This document shows positions 6,634 to 11,156 of a DNA stretch of 11,156 nt, piece by piece. The notes beneath the pieces were generated by a model. That model was not told the DNA's origin, did no database searches, and was given only the letters and a program-made list of their open reading frames with translations. Source of the DNA: Lysobacteraceae bacterium (GTDB taxonomy: Bacteria > Pseudomonadota > Gammaproteobacteria > Xanthomonadales > Xanthomonadaceae); the NCBI GenBank assembly GCA_027483745.1, contig JAIXTZ010000272.1, positions 1 to 11,156 of the forward strand, in the 5' to 3' direction. The number at the start of each line of letters is the position of its first letter. Position 1 is the first letter of the stretch. The position numbers were made by a program, and so were the translations under genes.

Positions 6634-7539
6634 TCACGGCGCGCGCGCGTCTTCGCCGGGCAGGGCAATCTGCAGTGCGCGCCAACGCCCGTCGTCGCCC
6701 TGCGCGCCGATGACCCACTCGACGCGCTCGGGCATGCGATCGAAGTACTCGCTCGCCGGGTGGCGGAAGCGCAGCGCGCCGTCGGGGCCGAGGCGGGCCT
6801 CGATGCGCGTCGACGTGACGATCTGCGGCGTCAGCGGGAATACCTCGATGCGCGTCGCGCCGCGCAGCATCGCGTCGGCGGCGTCGATCTGCGTGGCGAC
6901 GTGCGTGGCGTCCCGCCAGCTGTGGCCGCTCGGCGCGTGCGGCGCCACCGGCACGCGCGCAGCGTTCGCGGCGAAATCCCCCGCGTCAGTGGATGCGCGC
7001 GGCGCGGCTTCGATGGGCAGGTCGAGCGAGAGCGTCGCTTCGTCCGGAATGCAGGCTTCCTCGCAGATCAACCAGCGCGCGCGCAGCGTGGCGCGGAAGC
7101 GCGAGCCGGCGACGGCGCTCGTCGGCACGCGCAGCGTGGCGGGCAGCAGCAGCGCGTCGCTGTAGCCGAAGTTGGTGAGCCCGCTGGCGAGCAGGCGCTC
7201 GGGGAGTGGCCATTCGATCGCGCCGGCGCTCGCGCCTGCGGGCAGCGTCCAGTCGAAGCGCGTGGGCAGGCCGGAATCCCCGGGATTCGCCCAATACGTG
7301 TGCCAGCCTTCGTCGTGCACGATGCGAAGACCGGCCTTGAACGCCTGGCCCGGCGCGACGGCGGCGTGGTCGGCAACGAGGGCGACGCGCGCATTGAGCG
7401 TTGGGGTCATCGGCGCGGCGGCCAAGGGCGGCGTCGCGCTGGCCAGCGCGGCGGCGATGCACATCAGGGGGGGCAGGGCCTTGCGGAGCACGGCGTGCGG
7501 GATGTCGGAATCCGTGGTCGAGGCGCACAGGGTCGCCAT
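6634..7539 (-). CDS. Standalone DsbD/ScsB N-terminal-type thiol-disulfide protein
   Basis: 301 residues from ATG 7539. The core matches the N-terminal periplasmic domain of the DsbD/ScsB family: [13 protein letters not shown] (78-90), [13 protein letters not shown] (121-133) and [13 protein letters not shown] (156-168). Cys159 and Cys163 form the CxxxC pair that receives or passes electrons. A DsbD-type reductase normally continues into eight transmembrane helices and a C-terminal thioredoxin domain. Here the protein stops after the first domain plus about 120 residues, and the 76 bases before the next gene code for nothing hydrophobic. It is therefore a soluble exported protein, comparable to the separate DsbC/DsbD-like proteins of COG4233. 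Neither ATG 7539 nor GTG 7491 has a clear Shine-Dalgarno site. GTG 7491 gives a more normal signal peptide ([10 protein letters not shown] onward), so the true protein may be 16 residues shorter. Role inferred: redox partner of the downstream peroxiredoxin-like protein. Confidence 0.82.
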   Translation of the reverse strand: MATLCASTTDSDIPHAVLRKALPPLMCIAAALASATPPLAAAPMTPTLNARVALVADHAAVAPGQAFKAGLRIVHDEGWHTYWANPGDSGLPTRFDWTLPAGASAGAIEWPLPERLLASGLTNFGYSDALLLPATLRVPTSAVAGSRFRATLRARWLICEEACIPDEATLSLDLPIEAAPRASTDAGDFAANAARVPVAPHAPSGHSWRDATHVATQIDAADAMLRGATRIEVFPLTPQIVTSTRIEARLGPDGALRFRHPASEYFDRMPERVEWVIGAQGDDGRWRALQIALPGEDARAP

Positions 7540-7594
7540 TCGCGGTGAAGCGCGCGTGCACGACCGTCACCCCATCGCCACCGGACCGCGACAA

Positions 7595-7606
7595 CACGTG
7601 CACGTG
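7595..7606. repeat. 12-bp perfect palindrome in the divergent spacer, possible operator
   Basis: CACGTGCACGTG is two adjoining CACGTG hexamers and is its own reverse complement. It lies in the 148-bp spacer (7540-7687) between the DsbD-like gene and the fasciclin gene, about 80 bases before the fasciclin start. Two further GTGCAC hexamers occur at 7556-7561 and 7650-7655. No -35/-10 elements could be assigned with confidence. A regulator site for one or both genes is possible, but GC-rich sequence makes such short palindromes fairly common. Confidence 0.35.
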
Positions 7607-7676
7607 AAACGCACGCCGGGCCGACGACCGCTTGTGCATGGTGCGCGGCGTGCACTTCGCACGTCCCCCAATGCCC

Positions 7677-7681
7677 AGGAG
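7677..7681 (+). promoter_or_regulatory. Ribosome binding site of the fasciclin gene
   Basis: AGGAG lies 6 bases upstream of ATG 7688. It fixes the start, since the frame is open upstream to 7172 but only as antisense to the DsbD-like gene. Confidence 0.85.
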
Positions 7682-7687
7682 TTGCCC

Positions 7688-8194
7688 ATGCTTTCGTTCG
7701 CGCATCGTTCGCTGCTCACCCTCGCCGTGGCCGCCGCCGTCGCCACGCCGGCCGTCGCCCACAACCACGGCGGTGACAAGGCGCCGGGCACCATCGTCGA
7801 CGTTGCCGCCGGCAACGCCGATTTCGAAACCCTCGTCGCCGCGGTGAAGGCTGCAGGCCTCGTCGAGACCCTCAGCGGCCCCGGCCCGTTCACGGTGTTC
7901 GCGCCGACCGACGAAGCCTTTGCCAAGCTGCCGGCCGGCACGCTGGAAGACCTGCTGAAGCCGGAGAACAAGGCCAAGCTCACCGCCATCCTCACCTACC
8001 ACGTGGTGGCGGGTAAGGTGCTCGCCGCCGACGCGGTGAAGCTCGACAAGGCCACGACGGTGAACGGCGCCGAGGCCGATATCAACGTCAACGGCAGCAC
8101 CGTCACCATCGATGGCGCCACCATCACCGCCACCGACGTGGCCGCCAGCAACGGCGTCATCCACGTGATCGACACGGTGATGCTGCCGGAGTAA
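7688..8194 (+). CDS. Secreted single-domain fasciclin (FAS1) protein
   Basis: 168 residues. A signal peptide ([13 protein letters not shown], then PAVA) should be cut after Ala24, giving a mature protein starting HNHGGDK. One complete FAS1 domain follows at about residues 34-168: the H1 box [11 protein letters not shown] (68-78), the central YHVV (104-107), and the H2 box [13 protein letters not shown] (155-167). The length is normal for bacterial one-domain members. The family functions in adhesion or as exported proteins of unclear biochemical role, and it often has no assigned ligand. There is no lipobox or membrane anchor, so it is probably free in the periplasm or secreted. The gene stands alone, divergent from the periplasmic redox pair and followed by a strong hairpin. 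The two histidines at the predicted N-terminus are notable (see findings). Confidence 0.93.
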   Translation: MLSFAHRSLLTLAVAAAVATPAVAHNHGGDKAPGTIVDVAAGNADFETLVAAVKAAGLVETLSGPGPFTVFAPTDEAFAKLPAGTLEDLLKPENKAKLTAILTYHVVAGKVLAADAVKLDKATTVNGAEADINVNGSTVTIDGATITATDVAASNGVIHVIDTVMLPE

Positions 8195-8203
8195 GTGCAG
8201 CGT

Positions 8204-8233
8204 CGCGGGGGCCCGGATCGCCGGGCTCCCGCG
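8204..8233. terminator. Hairpin terminator shared by convergent fasciclin and HDOD genes
   Basis: A 13-bp stem pairs CGCGGGGGCCCGG (8204-8216) with CCGGGCTCCCGCG (8221-8233), with a single G:T wobble and an ATCG loop. It fills most of the 41-base gap between the two convergent stop codons. No T-run follows on either strand, so termination is probably bidirectional and may need Rho. Confidence 0.72.
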
Positions 8234-8235
8234 GT

Positions 8236-9351
8236 TCAGGCCGCTTCGGCCCTCAGGCGCTCCGCGAGCTCGCGCCATTCCGGCCACCGCCCGGACAGGC
8301 CCGCGCGATCGAGCCACGATTCGTCGAGGGCAACGTCCCCGACCAGGGCGCGCGCCAAGTGCGTGGCTCCCACGACATCGAGCCCACGTCCGGGCAGGCG
8401 GCCGGGGTCGTGATGGAAGGCGACCGCCTCGACCATCTCCATCGGCAGGCCCCACAGCGCCATCAGCCCGGCGCCCAGCAGGGCCACGCGCGGCGCCGAT
8501 TGCCAGAGCTCTCCCGGGTGGGGCGGTGCGTTCAACAGCGAGCCCGGCAACTGGTGGCCGAGGTCGGCCAGCAGGGCGGCACTGCCGGCCAAGCCCGCGT
8601 CGCGCGTCGTTGCCGCGATCCGCATCGCCAGCGTCGATGCGAGCAACGCCCTTGTCTGCACGCCCTGCGCTTCGCTATCGCCGACGCGGCTGAAGACCTC
8701 GCTCGCCAGCACCAGCTGCACCAGGGTCTGCAGGCCGAGGCGCTGGGTCGCCACGCCCAGATCGATGATCGGCCGGCCCCGTGCGTAGAGCGCCGAGTTC
8801 GCGACGCGAAGCACGCGTGCCGCCAGGACGGGGTCGCGGCGCAGCACCTGCACCGCGTCATCGACGTCGGCGCTGTCGTCGGCGACGACCATTCGCAGGC
8901 TCAGGTAGGCGCTGGGCGAGGCGGGCAGGCGTTCGACCTGCCCCAGCTCGGTGCGCAACGCGGGATCACGCAGCAGGCTGCGCACCGTCAGCACGCGGCG
9001 CATCGCGGCGCGAACCGTGGTGGCATCGAACGGCGCCGCGACCACCTGCTGCACGGCAGGCTCCGCGGCAAGCCGCTCGCTGCGCCGTGCGTCGAATCCC
9101 GCCGGCAGCACCAGCACGCGCAGGGCTTCGGGGCAGACGCGCTGCACGCGTTGCAGCAACGTGGCCCCGTCCATGGCGCCCGGATCAGGACTGGTGAACA
9201 CCGCATCGATGCCGCCGAGTTCGGCGTCCTCCAGCACCTGCTCGGGCCGCAAGCCGTCGATGACGACCCATTCGCGGGGAAGCTGCGCGGCGAGGCGGCG
9301 TAGGTCGCCGTGCTGATCGGGATGGTCGACCAGCGCGACGCGCAGGCTCAT
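8236..9351 (-). CDS. HDOD-domain regulator with degenerate receiver domain (downstream copy)
   Basis: 371 residues. The N-terminal 120 or so have the shape of a response-regulator receiver, with VALVDH at the start and hydrophobic strands. Ser54 (VFTS) stands where the phospho-acceptor aspartate should be, and AAPFD (105-109) lacks the conserved lysine, so phosphorylation is unlikely. The HDOD domain follows at about 137-320: VERLPASPSAYLSL, LRRDPVLAARVLRVANSALY, and a partial HD-like FHHDP (312-316). HDOD proteins act mostly as signalling scaffolds without phosphodiesterase activity. ATG 9351 overlaps the stop of the preceding paralogue as ATGA, which shows translational coupling and fixes the start, even though the frame is open to 9570. 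The ending LDESWLDRAGL...WPEWRELAERL matches that of its neighbour, indicating tandem duplication. The output is unknown. Confidence 0.87.
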   Translation of the reverse strand: MSLRVALVDHPDQHGDLRRLAAQLPREWVVIDGLRPEQVLEDAELGGIDAVFTSPDPGAMDGATLLQRVQRVCPEALRVLVLPAGFDARRSERLAAEPAVQQVVAAPFDATTVRAAMRRVLTVRSLLRDPALRTELGQVERLPASPSAYLSLRMVVADDSADVDDAVQVLRRDPVLAARVLRVANSALYARGRPIIDLGVATQRLGLQTLVQLVLASEVFSRVGDSEAQGVQTRALLASTLAMRIAATTRDAGLAGSAALLADLGHQLPGSLLNAPPHPGELWQSAPRVALLGAGLMALWGLPMEMVEAVAFHHDPGRLPGRGLDVVGATHLARALVGDVALDESWLDRAGLSGRWPEWRELAERLRAEAA

Positions 9352-10424
9352 GCGTTCTCGGCGTCGGCCAGCTTCTGTTGGATGCGCTGCCACTCGGGCA
9401 GCTTGTCGCGCAGGCCGCTGGCGTCGATCCAGGCCTCGTCGAGCGGAATGCTGCCCACCATGGCGTGCGCGACGTGCACGGCGCCGGGAATCCAGAAGCC
9501 GCGCTGGCGGCTGCGTGCCGGCTCGAGGTGGAAGGCCACGCCCTCGACGATCGGCATGGGCAGGCCCCACAAGCCCAGCAGCCAGGCGCCGGCGTCGGCG
9601 TAGCTGGCGTTGCCGTCCTTGCCGTAGGCGTCCTTGAAGCCCGGCAGCAGCCGGCCGAGTTCGGCCAGCATGGCCGCCGTCGCCGCCATTTCCGCGCTGG
9701 GGCCCGGCAGCAGGCGCGCGGCCAGCTGCGAAGCGAAGAAGGCCCGGCGACGCACCGTCTCGGCATCAGGGCCGTTGTTCGCCGACAGCGCTTCGGCGGC
9801 GAGCACCACGCGGCGCAGGGTTTCCAGGCCAAGGCGGACGACCGCCGCCTTCAGGTCGGCCACCGGGCGGCCGCCGGAGAAGAACGCCGAGTTGCAGACG
9901 CGCAGCACCTTGGCGACGAGGGCCGGGTCCTTGGTCAGCATCGTCACCACCTGCGCGGCGCCCACGTTGGGGTCGGAAAGCGCCTTCGAGATCGCGAGGT
10001 AGGTGTCGGGTGCGGGCGGCAATTGGGCGATGGCGCCGACCTTCGACTTGAGGTCGGGGTTGTCGAGCACGTCGAACAGCTCGCCGATGCCTTCGACCGC
10101 GTCGACCATGGCGTTGGCCTGCAGCGGCAGGCCGAGATGGCGGTGCGCGATGTCGATGGCCGCGGCGCTGGGCTCGGCCCCTGGCGGCAGCAGCAACAGG
10201 CGCACCGCCGTGGGGTTCTTCTCGCGGGCGCGGCGCAGCACGTCGATGCCTCGGGCATCACCGCCATCAACCGCCACGACGTCGACGCCGCGGCCTTCCA
10301 GTAGCGCCTGCGCTTCGGCGGCTTCGCCCACCCACTGCACGGTCCAGTCGAGGCCGAGGGCCGTCAGCGTGGCGGACAGGTCCGCGCTGCGCTCGAGGTC
10401 ACGGCCGACGATCAGGACGAACAT
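9348..10424 (-). CDS. HDOD-domain regulator with receiver domain (upstream copy)
   Basis: 358 residues. An N-terminal receiver-like domain (about 1-120) keeps Asp53 in VVAVDGGD at the phospho-acceptor position, but shows HLGLP (96-100) where a KP pair is expected. The HDOD domain (about 130-305) reads IAQLPPAPDTYLAI, LTKDPALVAKVLRVCNSAFF, GGRPVADLKAAVVRLGLETLRRVVLA. The HD-like position is FHLEP (298-302), so no catalytic metal site is expected. Members regulate motility, biofilm or cyclic-di-GMP networks by protein contact; the specific role here is unknown. An AAGGAG site 7 bases before ATG 10424 selects this start over an in-frame GTG at 10454. It is the first gene of a two-gene operon with its paralogue and is separated from ppa by that gene's terminator. 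Confidence 0.88.
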   Translation of the reverse strand: MFVLIVGRDLERSADLSATLTALGLDWTVQWVGEAAEAQALLEGRGVDVVAVDGGDARGIDVLRRAREKNPTAVRLLLLPPGAEPSAAAIDIAHRHLGLPLQANAMVDAVEGIGELFDVLDNPDLKSKVGAIAQLPPAPDTYLAISKALSDPNVGAAQVVTMLTKDPALVAKVLRVCNSAFFSGGRPVADLKAAVVRLGLETLRRVVLAAEALSANNGPDAETVRRRAFFASQLAARLLPGPSAEMAATAAMLAELGRLLPGFKDAYGKDGNASYADAGAWLLGLWGLPMPIVEGVAFHLEPARSRQRGFWIPGAVHVAHAMVGSIPLDEAWIDASGLRDKLPEWQRIQQKLADAENA

Positions 10425-10431
10425 GGAGGGG

Positions 10432-10437
10432 CTCCTT
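10432..10437 (-). promoter_or_regulatory. Ribosome binding site of the upstream HDOD gene
   Basis: AAGGAG on the minus strand with 7-base spacing to the ATG at 10424. It is the best Shine-Dalgarno match in the window and excludes the GTG at 10454 as the start. Confidence 0.85.
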
Positions 10438-10447
10438 CCGGTGCTGC

Positions 10448-10468
10448 GGCCCACCCCAATCGTGGGCC
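10448..10468 (-). repeat. Hairpin in the leader of the HDOD operon
   Basis: GGCCCAC (10448-10454) and GTGGGCC (10462-10468) form a perfect 7-bp stem with a 7-base loop, ending 23 bases upstream of the HDOD start codon and 10 bases from its ribosome binding site. It could be a leader RNA structure or an operator. It does not match a known riboswitch that I recognise. Confidence 0.4.
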
Positions 10469-10521
10469 TGATGCACTGCAGGATACGCCTGGACCCTGCC
10501 CCGCGTCGTGGAAAAGGGCCA

Positions 10522-10555
10522 CAAAACGCGAACCCCGGCGCGGGGCCGGGGTTCG
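10522..10555 (-). terminator. Intrinsic terminator of ppa
   Basis: A perfect 11-bp stem pairs CGAACCCCGGC with GCCGGGGTTCG (arms at 10529-10539 and 10545-10555) around a 5-base loop. On the minus strand the stem is followed by CGTTTTGT. It lies 25 bases downstream of the ppa stop codon and insulates the HDOD operon. Confidence 0.85.
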
Positions 10556-10580
10556 GGGGCGGTTCATCGTGGTGGGTCGG

Positions 10581-11135
10581 TCAGAAGGCCGGCTTTTCGC
10601 CATCGGGGACGGCGTTGAAGCGGGCGATGCCGTCGAGGATTTCCTTGATGGCCGCGTCCTTGCCTTCCCAGCCTTCCACCTTGACCCACTTGCCCTTCTC
10701 GAGGTCCTTGTAGTGCTCGAAGAAGTGGCCGATGCGCTCCAGCCAGTGCTGCGAGACCTGGGCGATGTCGGTGATGTGCTCATAGCCCTTGAAGACCTTC
10801 GGGACCGGCACGGCGAGCAGCTTGGTGTCCTCGCCGGCTTCGTCGGTCATCTTCAGCATGCCGACCGGGCGGCAGCGGATGACCGAGCCCGGAACCAGGG
10901 CCAGGGGCAGGATCACCAGCACGTCGACCGGGTCGCCGTCGCCGCAGAGCGTGTGCGGCACGTAGCCGTAGTTGCACGGATAGCGCATCGGCGTGGACAG
11001 GATGCGGTCGACGAAGATCGCGCCCGTGTCCTTGTCCACCTCGTACTTGACCGGCTCGGCGTCCTTCGGGATCTCGATGATGACGTTGATTTCGTTCGGC
11101 ACGTCGCGGCCGGTCGGGACGAGGCTCAGGCCCAT
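10581..11135 (-). CDS. ppa: Inorganic pyrophosphatase, family I
   Basis: 184 residues, close to the 176 of the E. coli enzyme, a soluble cytoplasmic Mg-dependent hexamer. It hydrolyses pyrophosphate to two phosphates and so pulls biosynthetic reactions forward. The signature DGDPVDVL (66-73) is intact. All main active-site residues appear shifted by one from E. coli numbering: Glu21, Lys30, Glu32, Arg44, Tyr52, Tyr56, Asp66, Asp68, Asp71, Asp98, Asp103, Lys105, Tyr142 and Lys143. It should therefore be fully active. ATG 11135 is supported by the normal family N-terminus, although only a weak Shine-Dalgarno site is seen and the window ends 21 bases upstream, so the promoter is not visible. It has its own terminator and no evident functional link with the HDOD genes. 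Confidence 0.97.
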   Translation of the reverse strand: MGLSLVPTGRDVPNEINVIIEIPKDAEPVKYEVDKDTGAIFVDRILSTPMRYPCNYGYVPHTLCGDGDPVDVLVILPLALVPGSVIRCRPVGMLKMTDEAGEDTKLLAVPVPKVFKGYEHITDIAQVSQHWLERIGHFFEHYKDLEKGKWVKVEGWEGKDAAIKEILDGIARFNAVPDGEKPAF

Positions 11136-11156
11136 GGCGGTTCTCGGGAGGGGTCG

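Noticed and set aside
6558..6668. Upstream extension of the peroxiredoxin-like protein to 6668
   Set aside because: It would overlap the end of the DsbD-like gene and bury the signal peptide behind 37 residues. A GGAG site supports ATG 6557.
7172..7687. Upstream extension of the fasciclin frame to 7172
   Set aside because: It lies antisense to the DsbD-like gene and shows no domain. The AGGAG site and signal peptide place the start at 7688.
9352..9570. N-terminal extension of the downstream HDOD protein to 9570
   Set aside because: The added 73 residues are Arg-rich and out of frame with the upstream HDOD gene, which is clearly coding there. The ATGA overlap at 9348-9351 gives a natural start.

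Overview
The window is about 11.2 kb of GC-rich, gene-dense chromosomal DNA. Strong G/C preference at third codon positions, a TonB-dependent receptor of the Xanthomonas/Caulobacter type, an SLC45-type sugar transporter and tandem HDOD regulators all suggest a gammaproteobacterium of the Lysobacteraceae/Xanthomonadaceae group. That is a judgement from protein style, not from a phylogenetic marker. I see no tRNA, rRNA, CRISPR array, insertion sequence, integrase or phage gene.

Left part (1-5920). The 3' portion of a large TonB-dependent outer-membrane receptor runs in from the left edge and ends at a textbook intrinsic terminator (2303-2337). A class I SAM-dependent methyltransferase lies on the minus strand (2383-3042). 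It is divergent from a two-gene plus-strand unit: an SLC45/GPH-type sugar transporter (3184-4596) whose last 8 bases overlap a secreted serine hydrolase of the beta-lactamase/PBP fold (4589-5920). An outer-membrane receptor near an inner-membrane sugar transporter suggests carbohydrate uptake. The substrate cannot be read from the sequence.

Middle part (5955-8194). A minus-strand pair encodes an exported protein consisting only of a DsbD/ScsB N-terminal-type domain (6634-7539), followed by an exported peroxiredoxin-like protein with a CPFVKKHY active-site region (5955-6557). Together they look like a small periplasmic thiol-redox unit. Divergent from them is a secreted single-domain fasciclin (FAS1) protein (7688-8194), whose predicted mature N-terminus is His-Asn-His. 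A perfect 12-bp palindrome lies in the 148-bp divergent spacer.

Right part (8236-11135), all on the minus strand. Inorganic pyrophosphatase (ppa) comes first and has its own terminator. It is followed by two tandem paralogous receiver-HDOD proteins joined by a 4-base ATGA overlap. The upstream copy keeps an aspartate at the likely phospho-acceptor position; the downstream copy has serine there. A 13-bp hairpin separates the downstream copy from the convergent fasciclin gene.

No gap between genes exceeds about 160 bp. I find no clearly new multi-gene system. The points most worth a second look are the membrane-less DsbD-like protein with its peroxiredoxin-like partner, the transporter coupled to a serine hydrolase, the diverged HDOD pair, and the possible metal-binding N-terminus of the fasciclin protein.
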